A stretch of DNA of 64,000 nucleotides from Pseudocolwellia sp048296855 (GTDB lineage: Bacteria; Pseudomonadota; Gammaproteobacteria; Enterobacterales; Alteromonadaceae), in NCBI GenBank assembly GCA_048296855.1, contig CP182631.1; one strand, written 5' to 3'. The notes under the pieces were generated by a model. That model saw only the letters and a list, made by a program, of their open reading frames with translations, had not been told where the DNA came from and made no database searches. Of this stretch, positions 17,488 to 26,640 are shown in pieces; the first letter of the stretch is position 1, and every line of letters starts with the position of its first letter. The translations under genes and the position numbers were made by a program.

Positions 17488-17720
17488 TTAACCTCAACTC
17501 GGGTTAATGAATGTTAGATAATGAATTAAAATTATTATTTATCAAAATCTTAACCTGTACCGTTGTTTTCCTAAGTTATATTAGTCTCTCAACATTGATA
17601 TTTTTGTGTATAACAAGGCGAATTTTTCTATCTAATAGCTAGCTATTAGTAATAAATTCAACGACGTTAGGCATAAAAATAGCTTGTTGAGTAACTTTGC
17701 TTATCCCGAGCTGAGGTTAA
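17488..17720. mobile_element. 233-bp MITE, copy 1
   Basis: The ends are inverted repeats: TTAACCTCAACTCGGGTTAA and, reverse-complemented, TTAACCTCAGCTCGGGATAA (18 of 20). The interior has no gene. A second copy in the opposite orientation at 34201-34432 differs at only about four positions, so this family moved recently or is being homogenised. It is the main content of the 700-bp gap before the GH16 unit; the rest (17250-17487 and 17721-17956) is AT-rich with no recognised feature apart from the TTTATATATAA motif. Confidence 0.8.
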
Positions 17721-17956
17721 TTACAATAGGTTATGTGTTTTTCTTTTAATATAAGTAGTTAGTTGGGTTTGTATTTTTATAGAGTAACTAAATGCACAAT
17801 AAGATGTTAGTTCCTTGCTGTTTAGCCGTTGTTATTCTTAATAAATAAAGTAAAAATTATAGTTGAATCATATTACTCATAAAAATGTATTTATTTTATT
17901 GATGTGTTGTATGTAATCTGTTTGGTTTAAATGTAAAAAAATAAAAGGTGTTTTTT

Positions 17957-18205
17957 GTGAGTGTTTTAAAAGTTATTTTAGTACTAATTGTTCTTTTTGT
18001 AACAACTGCATGCGGAGGTAAAGACGATAAAAAGGCTACCAGCATCAATAAAGTTGAACAACCAAAAACAGAAAATAAGGTAACAAAAAATTTTTCAGTT
18101 AGCTTAACTCATGTTGAAATTTCTACCGTAGCAAATAGTACTCCTGTTGTGGTTGATACGAATAACATCAATAGCGGTACGCTAACGTTAGATAAGGAAC
18201 AATAA
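17957..18205 (+). CDS. Small lipoprotein upstream of the GH16 enzyme
   Basis: A protein of about 82 residues with a lipoprotein signal (MSVLKVILVLIVLFVTTACGG), so the mature form is a lipidated peptide of about 65 residues that is rich in Lys, Thr, Val and Asn. I do not recognise the family. The frame opens three codons earlier at GTG 17948, but the GTG at 17957 is preferred because AAAAGG then lies 8 nt upstream. It ends 1 bp before the GH16 start and is almost certainly co-transcribed with it, so it may anchor or chaperone the secreted enzyme. Its tail (VVVDTNNINSGTLTLDKEQ) has no enzyme motif. Confidence 0.65.
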   Translation: MSVLKVILVLIVLFVTTACGGKDDKKATSINKVEQPKTENKVTKNFSVSLTHVEISTVANSTPVVVDTNNINSGTLTLDKEQ

Positions 18206-18206
18206 G

Positions 18207-20252
18207 ATGTCTCATATAACAAAAAAAATTGTCTTAGCAAGTACAATTACCACCGCGTTAACTTCAACTCTAATTATTGCACAAACGCCAGAACCTGAAG
18301 CGGGTAAACGCTGGGTACTGAATGCTGAATTCTCTGATGAATTTAATGGAAACACCCTAGATAAAACGAAATGGCGGAATTACCATGAAACATGGAAAGG
18401 TCGAGTGCCAGCAAAGTTTGAGCCTAGTGCTGTTTCTGTAAGTAATGGCAATATGCAAATTAGAAATCATAAATTGGCAGTACCTGATGGTAATTACACG
18501 ATTGCTGGAGGGGCTGTACAGTCAATTACGAAAAACGCTTACCATGGTTATTATGAAGCACGTTTAAAGACTTCTCGTATTAATATGTCGACGACTTTTT
18601 GGCTATCAAATGGTAATGAGGACTTATTATCTCCCAATAACGTAAATGCTGATTGTGATAATGATAAATGGAGTATGGAACTCGATATAGCTGAAGCTGT
18701 TGGTGGTGTTATTGATAAGGAGTGGGGAGCGTCATTTAGAAATGGTCAACAATACAATACTCATGTGTGGTATTCAGATTGTAGTGGCAACCGTCAGGGT
18801 TTTGCTAAAGGTGTTAATGTCGCTGAAGGTGATGGCTCAACACCCGTTAATAATAAGTTACCCGATGGCGAAGAAGTTTGGCAAAATTTTAATACTTTTG
18901 CAGCTTGGTGGAAAAATGAAAATGATGTGCAATTCTATTTAAATGATAACTTTTCAGGCAAAGTTAAAGTAAGTACAGCGCTGCATAACAAACCGTATAG
19001 TCGTCCAATGGGAATCCAAATGTTAACGGAAACCTATAACTGGGCAACACCTTATCCAACAGATGATGAATTATCGAACGATGCAATAAATACCTCATAT
19101 TATGATTGGATACGATCATATCTTTATATAGGTGTTAATGATGATTTACCTGTAAAAGACTCGGTTTTATTCACCAATTCAGGCTTTGAGTCAGGTGATT
19201 TTACGGCTTGGAGTGGTTGGGGAGGCTCACCACGTGATGTTGTACAAACTAATGTGAATACAGGTACATATGCCGGCCATGTTGTGGGCGGTGGTGCAAT
19301 TGAAAAGGTAGTTACTTTATTAACCAATACCGAATATACCTTCAGTGCTTATGCTAACGTGATTAGCGGTAGCTTGAATTTTGGTGCTAAAACTAACAAT
19401 GGAGATGAGATAAGTTTTGGTGTGACTATGCTAGCGGTTAATGATGGTTATGAAAAAGTTACTCTTACGTTTAATACCGGCGAGCAAGAAAACATAAAAC
19501 TATACTGGTATGCTCCAAATGGCAGTGAATTTTATGTGGATGATATTAAGTTAGATCAAATAGTTCCAGCGCCTGAATCTGTTAATAACCTCTCAACTGC
19601 ACTTTATACTGAAAACTTTACTATAAAAAATTATGTTTTGACTGAAGATAATCTAGCGTTAGCATTTTTATATCAAATAAACCAAGATCGAGATGCGGAA
19701 ATCGTTGTTTTTGATGGCAATAATGAAGTAACCCGTAAAAAAATCACACTTAAAGCCGGTTATGGTCATTACCTTACCGACATTGATTTATCGACAATAG
19801 ATCATTTAGTTAAACCGGTATTTGAAATCAACCTGATGCCTGTTGGCCAAATGGCAATATTAACGAGCACAGGAAAAGTTGCTATCGCTGATTCAGTACC
19901 TCCTGCTGAAATCATTCCAACGCTAACTTTAAGTAAAGATATGATTGCAGATACATCATTTAAAACAGGGAGTGGTGAACAAGTTGTTTTAAAAGCCATA
20001 CTAAATAGTGATGCGGTAGGAGCTCAATTACATAACTTAACTTTTAAAGCAGAAGGGGATATTAATGAACTAAATGATGTTAGCTCTATTAAGCTTTATC
20101 ACGACAAAAATAATAATGGTGTTGTCGATAGCGATGAATTGCTCGCTTCAGGTAATTACAGTGCTGATAATGGTGATATTACCTTTAATTTAAACAAGGT
20201 TATTGTGTTACCGGTTGGAAATACTGCGGTGTTGTTAACCTATACTTTTTAA
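18207..20252 (+). CDS. Secreted GH16 glycosidase, beta-agarase or beta-porphyranase type
   Basis: A 681-residue exported endo-glycanase. After a signal peptide (about residues 1-26) comes a GH16 domain (about 28-310) beginning FSDEFNGNTLDKTKW. The catalytic motif is MELDIAEA, with Glu158 as nucleophile, Asp160, and Glu163 as acid/base, the spaced E-x-D-x-x-E form found in agarases, porphyranases and kappa-carrageenases. A lectin-like module follows (about 320-450, TNSGFESGDFTAWSGWGG to FYVDDIKLDQ), typical of CBM4/9-like folds. The C-terminal part ends with a calcium-loop-like HDKNNNGVVDSDE near residue 635. It probably cleaves red-algal galactans; laminarin is less likely given the motif form. 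Residue numbers assume the ATG at 18207. Confidence 0.85.
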   Translation: MSHITKKIVLASTITTALTSTLIIAQTPEPEAGKRWVLNAEFSDEFNGNTLDKTKWRNYHETWKGRVPAKFEPSAVSVSNGNMQIRNHKLAVPDGNYTIAGGAVQSITKNAYHGYYEARLKTSRINMSTTFWLSNGNEDLLSPNNVNADCDNDKWSMELDIAEAVGGVIDKEWGASFRNGQQYNTHVWYSDCSGNRQGFAKGVNVAEGDGSTPVNNKLPDGEEVWQNFNTFAAWWKNENDVQFYLNDNFSGKVKVSTALHNKPYSRPMGIQMLTETYNWATPYPTDDELSNDAINTSYYDWIRSYLYIGVNDDLPVKDSVLFTNSGFESGDFTAWSGWGGSPRDVVQTNVNTGTYAGHVVGGGAIEKVVTLLTNTEYTFSAYANVISGSLNFGAKTNNGDEISFGVTMLAVNDGYEKVTLTFNTGEQENIKLYWYAPNGSEFYVDDIKLDQIVPAPESVNNLSTALYTENFTIKNYVLTEDNLALAFLYQINQDRDAEIVVFDGNNEVTRKKITLKAGYGHYLTDIDLSTIDHLVKPVFEINLMPVGQMAILTSTGKVAIADSVPPAEIIPTLTLSKDMIADTSFKTGSGEQVVLKAILNSDAVGAQLHNLTFKAEGDINELNDVSSIKLYHDKNNNGVVDSDELLASGNYSADNGDITFNLNKVIVLPVGNTAVLLTYTF

Positions 20253-20429
20253 CACCAAACTAGCTATTGAAAAACATATAGCAAAGGTTAGTACGTTTTA
20301 ATGTTATTGTATTTTGGGTTACAGAGTATATGCCCATCTGTTGGTTTAAAAGCCTCTTATGCTGTGTGATTGATTTCGATAAGGTTTCTACAAGGATGTA
20401 GTAAGCGTTTAAACGAAAAAGAAAAAATG

Positions 20430-20460
20430 AAAGGCGAATACTTAGGTGTTCGCCTTTTTT
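20430..20460 (+). terminator. Terminator after the GH16 gene (duplicate of the fucP terminator)
   Basis: AAAGGCGAA / TTCGCCTTT with the same 12-nt loop as at 16261-16290, followed by TTTTT. The upstream AAACGAAAAA and the entire hairpin are shared with the fucP copy, so the sequence was duplicated. It lies 178 bp after the GH16 stop. Apart from the two terminators the 429-bp gap 20253-20681 holds only a doubtful remnant frame (tail at 20470-20609). Confidence 0.8.
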
Positions 20461-20627
20461 GTATAGTGAAAATAAAAAAACAAAACATAAATAATAACGT
20501 ATTACTTGTTGCAGGACGTGACCTCAAATCTATTGAAAAAGCTTACCCTAACTATTTAAGTGATACTTCTGAATTTCTAGCCGAATATAGCCGAATTATA
20601 CTTTCATAAACTTTATATTAGTAGATT

Positions 20628-20660
20628 AAATAAGGTAAGACAGTTTTCTTACCTTATTTT
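20628..20660. terminator. Bidirectional terminator before the DUF1501 gene end
   Basis: AAATAAGGTAAGA / TCTTACCTTATTT forms a 13-bp stem with a 6-nt loop and a T-rich tail. It lies 22 bp beyond the stop of the minus-strand DUF1501 gene, the last gene of its operon. Confidence 0.75.
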
Positions 20661-20681
20661 TAATTTAACTTTTTTGGAAGC

Positions 20682-22106
20682 CTAAGCCAATATCGCTTTA
20701 ACTATTTTACCGTGAACATCAGTTAGTCTGAAGCGACGACCTTGGTATTTAAAGGTGAGCTTTTCGTGATCAACCCCCATCAAATGCATTAATGTCGCCT
20801 GAAAGTCGTGCACGTGTACAGGGTCTTTAACTATGTTGTAACCAAATTCATCGGTTTCACCGTATACACCCGGTTTAACACCGCCACCAGCCATCCACAT
20901 AGTGAAACAACCGGGGTGGTGATCTCGGCCATAACCTGTTTCTGTTAGCTTACCTTGTGAATAATTTGTTCTACCAAATTCTCCACCCCAAACAACAAGG
21001 GTATCGTCTAATAAACCGCGTTGCTTTAAGTCGGTAACTAATGCTGCTGATGCTTGGTCGGTTTTTTCACAATTAGCTTTTATACCACCGGGTAAGTTGT
21101 CGTGTTGATCCCAACCTTGATGATATAACTGGGTAAATTTAACGTTGCGCTCTGCAAGTCGCCTAGCAAGTAAACAGTTAGCTGCATAGGTGCCCGGTAT
21201 TCTTGAATCCGGCCCGTACATATCAAATACCCAGTCTGGCTCATCGCTAAAATCAGTAGCATCAGGAACTGATTTTTGCATACGTTCGGCCATGTCGTAT
21301 TGGGCAATACGCGATTTAATTTCTTCGTCTTTCCATTTTTGGTATTGCAGATCTTGTAGTTTTCTGAATTTTTCCATCATTGAACGACGGTCACCGGTAC
21401 TTAACCCCGGAGGATTATTAAGATATAAAACAGGATCTTGACCACCTCTAAATTGAACACCTTGATGTATAGACGGTAAAAAGCCATTACCCCATAAGCG
21501 TGAATAAAGCGGCTGTCCACTCGCGTTACTCGACACCATAACAATAAAAGGCGGTAGATTTGGATTATCAGTACCTAAACCATAACTCAACCATGCGCCA
21601 ATACTGGGTCGACCCGCAATAGGAAAACCTGTTTGTAAAAAGGTAATAGCCGGATCATGATTAATCGCGTCGGTATGCATAGATTTTACGATACATAAGT
21701 CATCAACAATTTTTGCGGTATGTGGCAGTAATTCACTTACCCAAGCACCAGACTCGCCATGCTGTTTAAAATCGAATACTGAACGTGCTAGAGGCAATGA
21801 GGTTTGTTGAGCACTCATGCCTGTTAATACTTGTTCGCCTCGTACTTCGGCAGGAAGTTCTTGCCCATGTCGTTTGTCTAACATAGGTTTGTAATCGAAA
21901 GTTTCTAGTTGTGAAGGCCCACCACTTTGAAATAAATAAATTACACGCTTTGCTTTTGCAGGTACGTGTGGTGAACCTAAAATACCGTCTAGGTTTGGAC
22001 CTTGTTCAGCCGCGGCTGTAGCTGCTGCAAGATGAGGGTAGCCAGCTAAAGCACTAGCGCCTAAGCCGAGTGAAGCACCTTTTAAAAATTGACGTCTGTT
22101 TATCAT
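20682..22106 (-). CDS. Tat-exported DUF1501 protein
   Basis: A 474-residue protein of the DUF1501 family, which has an alkaline-phosphatase/sulfatase-like fold and unknown activity. The N-terminus has a twin-arginine signal (INRRQFLKGASLGLGASALA). Conserved segments include VIYLFQSGGPSQLETFDYKP, HTDAINHDPAITFLQTG, WGGEFGRTNYSQGK and GRDHHPGCFTMWMAGGG, whose His and Asp residues may bind metal. In planctomycetes and some marine bacteria such genes pair with PSD1/planctomycete-cytochrome genes, as here, where the partner starts 31 bp upstream. It is the last gene of a four-gene operon. A role in periplasmic glycan or sulfate-ester metabolism is speculation. Confidence 0.88.
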   Translation of the reverse strand: MINRRQFLKGASLGLGASALAGYPHLAAATAAAEQGPNLDGILGSPHVPAKAKRVIYLFQSGGPSQLETFDYKPMLDKRHGQELPAEVRGEQVLTGMSAQQTSLPLARSVFDFKQHGESGAWVSELLPHTAKIVDDLCIVKSMHTDAINHDPAITFLQTGFPIAGRPSIGAWLSYGLGTDNPNLPPFIVMVSSNASGQPLYSRLWGNGFLPSIHQGVQFRGGQDPVLYLNNPPGLSTGDRRSMMEKFRKLQDLQYQKWKDEEIKSRIAQYDMAERMQKSVPDATDFSDEPDWVFDMYGPDSRIPGTYAANCLLARRLAERNVKFTQLYHQGWDQHDNLPGGIKANCEKTDQASAALVTDLKQRGLLDDTLVVWGGEFGRTNYSQGKLTETGYGRDHHPGCFTMWMAGGGVKPGVYGETDEFGYNIVKDPVHVHDFQATLMHLMGVDHEKLTFKYQGRRFRLTDVHGKIVKAILA

Positions 22107-22137
22107 TATATTTCTCTTTTCAATTCTTGTATTGTGA

Positions 22138-25100
22138 TTAACGCTTAATAACTACAGCATCGTGATTCATTAACATGTTGGCTATTGAACCAAGTGACGC
22201 AAGTTGAACCTTATTGTCTGACGCTTTTAATGGTTTATCGCCAACTGCTAAAAACTCATCAGCTTGCGCTGGGTTTGCCGCAAAGGTTTGGTTAATTTCG
22301 TTATACATACTGATAATTATCTCTAACTCTTGATCTGTTGCTTGATTACTCGTTAGCTTGCGATATACCCACTTTAGCTGTTCATCAAGTGATGCCGAAT
22401 GGTTGATAGCTTTGCTTGCAAGTGCACGTGATGCTTCAATAATTTGCGGATCGTTTAGTAAGGCTAATGCTTGTAATGGTGTACTAGTTTGTTGTCTTTC
22501 ACCTACGGTGTAACTACGCATTGGAGCATCGAATGCGGTCATATTAGGTGGCGGCACACTACGTTTGTATATGGTGTACATTGATTTACGGTATAAATCG
22601 TTGCCTGAACCGTGCTTGTAAGGGGTTTTACTGTTCATTTTCCAAATACCGTCTGGTTGATAAGGATATACGCTTTCTCCACCAATAGAATCGACTAATA
22701 AACCACTGGCTGCTAAGGCGTTGTCGCGGATCATTTCTGCTGTTAAACGGTTTGTTGGACCACGTGCATAAAGTTTGTTTTCAGGATCCGCTTCCATTAA
22801 CTCTTGGCTAGCTATAGAGGATTGTTGGTAGGCTGATGACGTTACCATGAGTGTTAACATGTGTTTAATGTCCCAACCTGAATCAACAAATTCTCGTGCC
22901 AACCAGTCTAATAACTGCGGGTGAGTTGGTAGTTGACCTTGGTTACCAAAATCTTCAGGCGTTCGCACAATGCCTGTGCCAAATAGCATTTGCCAATATC
23001 GGTTTATTACTACACGAGATACTAATGGATGTTTAGGATCTGTTAACCATGCTGCCAAACCTAATCTGTTTTTAGGGAGCGATTCATCGTAAGGTAAAAT
23101 GGTTTCTGGTACACCTGGGCTTACTTCTTCGCCATGTGATGCATAACTACCGCGTTCCAATACATAAGCCTGTCTTGGTTCTGGCATTTCTTTCATTACC
23201 ATGATTTCTTGAACTTGCTCTGCCATGCTGTTTTGTTTTTGGCGCAGCGCAGTTAATTGAGATGCTGTTTTTTTATAGTCTGGGTTAAAACTTTTGTTGA
23301 ATAAAGCTAACAGTTCACCTTTGTTATTTAAAATAGAAGGATTGGATATATTGTTTATATTAGCAATTTCGATACCGGTTAAGTCTCTATTATATATTTT
23401 TAGATCGTCAACTAAAGCGTCTTTAGTGCCACGGCTACGCCAGCGAGCACCAACTTTAATGCCTATTTCTTTTAAAACACCTTCACGCGTGTGTTTAATG
23501 TCTTTGAATAGGTTATCTCTATCAACATTCATTGGAACCGCTTTGCCGTTAATATAAAAATTAACACCTTCTGCTTTCGATGAACCATCGTAGGTCATGG
23601 TTACGTTTAACCATTGATCACGTTGTGCGTTTTCTGGAGAGGTTAAAGCAATGGCATTAAAAGGGTAAGTGTGGGCTAAGCGTACTAACCAGCGGTTGTT
23701 TTGAATACCAATATCAAAGCCTTTAAAGTTATATAAAATGCCGGCCTTGTTGTAATGCACTAATACACCTTCTTCAAGTTCGGTTGGTAGTTTTACATCA
23801 ATACTTACGCTGAAAGGTCGTGCTCTATCAAAGTCGTTAACCGACGGAAAATAAAGCGGGTCGTCACCATTGAGTTTAATGGCTTCACGTCCATTTTCAT
23901 TAACGTGAACCATCGCAGGGCCTTCTTTTTTCTTGGGATTTGAACCAAAAATTACTTTACCGATGGCTTTAGGTGTCACGCTATTCGCTATTGTTTTGTT
24001 GTTGTCGCGTTTGGTTAACGGGAAATGAGCAATAAGCGCATCTTCACCTTTAGCTTCTTTAATGGTTTGAGTATTAGCTGTTAGCCATGCATTAAAGCGT
24101 TGGCTTTGTGCGTTATATTGGATATTTATTTTATTAGATAAATCTGAAATCTCGTTGGTTACATGAGTTAATTCTTGTGTTTGTTGGCTTGTTGGTATTA
24201 ACAAGGTAGGTACAGGAATGTCTGTAGGGTCGTAAGAAATTTGTCCTGAATCATCAATATTATTGAAAAAAGCAAAGGTTGAATAATAGTCTTTCGCAGA
24301 GATAGGGTCGTACTTGTGATCATGGCATTGCGCGCAATGCATGGTTAAACCAAGTAAACCAGTACCAACGGCTTGAACACGGTCTTTTACGTATTCAACT
24401 CTGAACTCTTCTGCAACTATTCCACCTTCACCATTTTGTGCATGAATACGGTTAAAAGCGGTTGCTAAGATTTGATCTTGGCTCGCGTTAGGCAGTAAAT
24501 CCCCAGCAATTTGCCAAGTAATAAACTCATCAAAAGGACGGTTTTCGTTAAAACTGCTTATTACCCAGTTACGATAAGGCGACATATCACGATAATAATC
24601 TGTACTGTAACCATGGGTATCAGCATAACGAGCAACATCAAGCCATTCAACCGATAAACGTTCCCCAAAACTTGGTGAAGCCATTAAACGATCAACTAAT
24701 TTCTCGTAGGCGTTTTCGCTGGTATCCTGTAAAAAATTATCTATTTCTTCTAACGTAGGTGGTAAGCCAGTTAGATCGAACGTTACACGTCTTATTAGGG
24801 TTTCTTTTTCTGCTTTTGTATTGGGTGATAAACCTTTATCCGCTATTTTTTTAGCAATAAAATTGTCGATAGGGTTACTGACCCATTCATCATGCTTAGA
24901 GGTTGGTGTTTTTGCTTTAGCTGGCGTAATGTAAGCCCAATGTTTTTTGTACTCAGCTCCTTGGTCAATCCACTTTTTAATAATGGCTTTTTGTCGAGGC
25001 GTTAATACTAAATTAGAAGATAAAGGCGGCATCATGTAACTTTCGTCGGTAGACATAATACGCATGAAAGCTTCACTACCTTCAGCATTACCTGGTATTA

Positions 25101-25365
25101 GTGCCTGTATACCATTGTCGGTTACATGGGACGTTGCTAATTCAAAAGAAGCGAAACTCAAGCCATTTTTCGCATTAGGTAAATCAGGCCCATGACACAA
25201 AAAACAGGTGTCAGACAAAATAGGTCTAACATCAAAATTAAAATCAACTACCTCAGGAAGCGGTTCGCTAAATTCAATTTCAGGTTCTTTATCATTACAA
25301 CCTAGCAGTAAAATACTGGTTGCAGCGAGTAAGGTTAACTTATGTGGTTTTAAATAATTTTTCAT
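22138..25365 (-). CDS. PSD1/planctomycete-cytochrome lipoprotein with LamG-like domain
   Basis: A 1075-residue predicted lipoprotein (ILLLGCNDKEP, lipid on Cys23). Domains in order: a planctomycete-type cytochrome c (about 45-130; haem motif CFLCH and a likely distal methionine in SYMMPPLSS), DUF1549 (about 155-365) with a second haem motif CAQCHDHKYDP, a LamG/concanavalin-like insert (about 470-690; HYNKAGILYNFKGFDIGIQN), and DUF1553 (about 755-1040; GLAAWLTDPKHPLVSRVVIN). This architecture is abundant in Planctomycetes, Verrucomicrobia and Lentisphaerae and is rare in Gammaproteobacteria, so transfer is plausible. The haem motifs suggest electron transfer, perhaps oxidation of a sugar bound by the LamG module. 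No activity is established. Confidence 0.9.
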   Translation of the reverse strand: MKNYLKPHKLTLLAATSILLLGCNDKEPEIEFSEPLPEVVDFNFDVRPILSDTCFLCHGPDLPNAKNGLSFASFELATSHVTDNGIQALIPGNAEGSEAFMRIMSTDESYMMPPLSSNLVLTPRQKAIIKKWIDQGAEYKKHWAYITPAKAKTPTSKHDEWVSNPIDNFIAKKIADKGLSPNTKAEKETLIRRVTFDLTGLPPTLEEIDNFLQDTSENAYEKLVDRLMASPSFGERLSVEWLDVARYADTHGYSTDYYRDMSPYRNWVISSFNENRPFDEFITWQIAGDLLPNASQDQILATAFNRIHAQNGEGGIVAEEFRVEYVKDRVQAVGTGLLGLTMHCAQCHDHKYDPISAKDYYSTFAFFNNIDDSGQISYDPTDIPVPTLLIPTSQQTQELTHVTNEISDLSNKINIQYNAQSQRFNAWLTANTQTIKEAKGEDALIAHFPLTKRDNNKTIANSVTPKAIGKVIFGSNPKKKEGPAMVHVNENGREAIKLNGDDPLYFPSVNDFDRARPFSVSIDVKLPTELEEGVLVHYNKAGILYNFKGFDIGIQNNRWLVRLAHTYPFNAIALTSPENAQRDQWLNVTMTYDGSSKAEGVNFYINGKAVPMNVDRDNLFKDIKHTREGVLKEIGIKVGARWRSRGTKDALVDDLKIYNRDLTGIEIANINNISNPSILNNKGELLALFNKSFNPDYKKTASQLTALRQKQNSMAEQVQEIMVMKEMPEPRQAYVLERGSYASHGEEVSPGVPETILPYDESLPKNRLGLAAWLTDPKHPLVSRVVINRYWQMLFGTGIVRTPEDFGNQGQLPTHPQLLDWLAREFVDSGWDIKHMLTLMVTSSAYQQSSIASQELMEADPENKLYARGPTNRLTAEMIRDNALAASGLLVDSIGGESVYPYQPDGIWKMNSKTPYKHGSGNDLYRKSMYTIYKRSVPPPNMTAFDAPMRSYTVGERQQTSTPLQALALLNDPQIIEASRALASKAINHSASLDEQLKWVYRKLTSNQATDQELEIIISMYNEINQTFAANPAQADEFLAVGDKPLKASDNKVQLASLGSIANMLMNHDAVVIKR

Positions 25366-25386
25366 TTTAGCTCTTATTATTAATAC

Positions 25387-26613
25387 TTAAACGCGTTCTA
25401 ATTTAATAGGGTAAATTTGGTTTGAATTCCATTGGCCTACATATAGGTTTTCGTCGTCATCTACACATACGGCATGGCAATGGTTAAATACATCGTAAGT
25501 GGTTTGCATGGTAGTTAACTCGCCATTTTCGTACTGAGGCCTTGTACCACCTGGATTTGAAACGACTTTATTGTTTTTATCTAAAATGGTAATAAAACCT
25601 GAGTTTGGTGCCATTTTTCCATCAATATGGGACCAACAAACGGGCGCATAAAAGTTTTCACCTTTAAAGGTTGGTCCGCCAACATAAGCACCTGGTAACG
25701 AAATGTCGCCTATGTATTTACCGTCTAATGTATATTTTTTAAGTGCGCGTTCAGCGCGAGAACTAATAAGTAAATGATGATTATTTGGATCACGTGTATC
25801 AACACCAATACCGTGAGTGTTTTTAAGGTTTAGGTTTTTATCAGCGTTCTTTTTTCCGCCCCAGTGTCTTATGTAGCGACCATTGCTGTCGTAATGAATA
25901 ACGTAGTCAGATCCGTAACCGTCAGTTACATATAAATCACCATTGGGTGCTATGGTGATGTCGGTAGGTTGAAAAGGCATGCCCGGCTCGTAAATACCAA
26001 TGGTTAACGGGTGGCCAAGGGTATAAACCAATTTACCTTCAATGGTTAATTTAGAAATAAAACCGCTTTGTTTATACCATTTGTTTTTCCATTGATTATC
26101 AGGTCTATTTCTATCTAATACCCAACCACCATCAACGATGTAGATAAAGTCTTCACCGTTTTCTCGCGATATTTTAACGGAATGAGCGCCGGGGTATTGT
26201 GTTCCCCAAGCGTCTATAAACTTTCCGTCTTTGTTATATATAACAAAATTGTTTACGTCGCTATCTGTCACCATAATAATTCGACCTTTTGAGTCGAAAT
26301 CCAATCCATGACAGTTTTCTACAGGTACTTTATGAGGCTCTAAATCGCCCCATAAGTAGTTAACTTTGTATTTAAAGTCGCCGTGACCAACTATTTTTCC
26401 ATGGGGACTTCGGCCTGCTTTAGGTAATGGCTTTTTTGGTGGTTCATGGGCGATAGCTGAGGTTGATGTACCAGCTAGGATAGCGCCAGTAGTTAACCCC
26501 GCGCCTAACATAGAAGATTGTTTAAGAAACTGGCGCTTCTTCAAATCGGGTCTAATAAAATCGGTAGTTTTATCAATATTTTTATTCTTATTTATTGTGT
26601 TTTTATTATTCAT
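25387..26613 (-). CDS. Exported NHL-repeat beta-propeller protein
   Basis: A protein of about 408 residues with a Tat-like signal (DLKKRQFLKQSSMLGAG, with Lys-Arg in place of Arg-Arg) and a six-bladed propeller built from NHL-type repeats, for example GLDFDSKGRIIMVTDSDVNN, PTDITIAPNGDLYVTDGYGS and CVDDDENLYVGQWNSNQIYP. Such propellers appear in peptidylglycine-amidating lyases, sugar lactonases and binding proteins; here it may be an oxidoreductase partner or lactonase. The ATG at 26613 is preferred over a TTG five codons earlier because AAGG lies 8 nt upstream. It is 21 bp from the PSD1 gene and is second in the operon. The family is clear, the reaction unknown. Confidence 0.83.
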   Translation of the reverse strand: MNNKNTINKNKNIDKTTDFIRPDLKKRQFLKQSSMLGAGLTTGAILAGTSTSAIAHEPPKKPLPKAGRSPHGKIVGHGDFKYKVNYLWGDLEPHKVPVENCHGLDFDSKGRIIMVTDSDVNNFVIYNKDGKFIDAWGTQYPGAHSVKISRENGEDFIYIVDGGWVLDRNRPDNQWKNKWYKQSGFISKLTIEGKLVYTLGHPLTIGIYEPGMPFQPTDITIAPNGDLYVTDGYGSDYVIHYDSNGRYIRHWGGKKNADKNLNLKNTHGIGVDTRDPNNHHLLISSRAERALKKYTLDGKYIGDISLPGAYVGGPTFKGENFYAPVCWSHIDGKMAPNSGFITILDKNNKVVSNPGGTRPQYENGELTTMQTTYDVFNHCHAVCVDDDENLYVGQWNSNQIYPIKLERV

Positions 26614-26640
26614 AATATTTACCTTCAAAGAATCCAGTTT

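Noticed and set aside
20370..20609. Open frame of about 79 residues on the plus strand after the GH16 gene
   Set aside because: It runs straight through the duplicated terminator hairpin and has no ribosome-binding site. The tail followed by a terminator at 20628 might be a gene remnant, but this cannot be supported.
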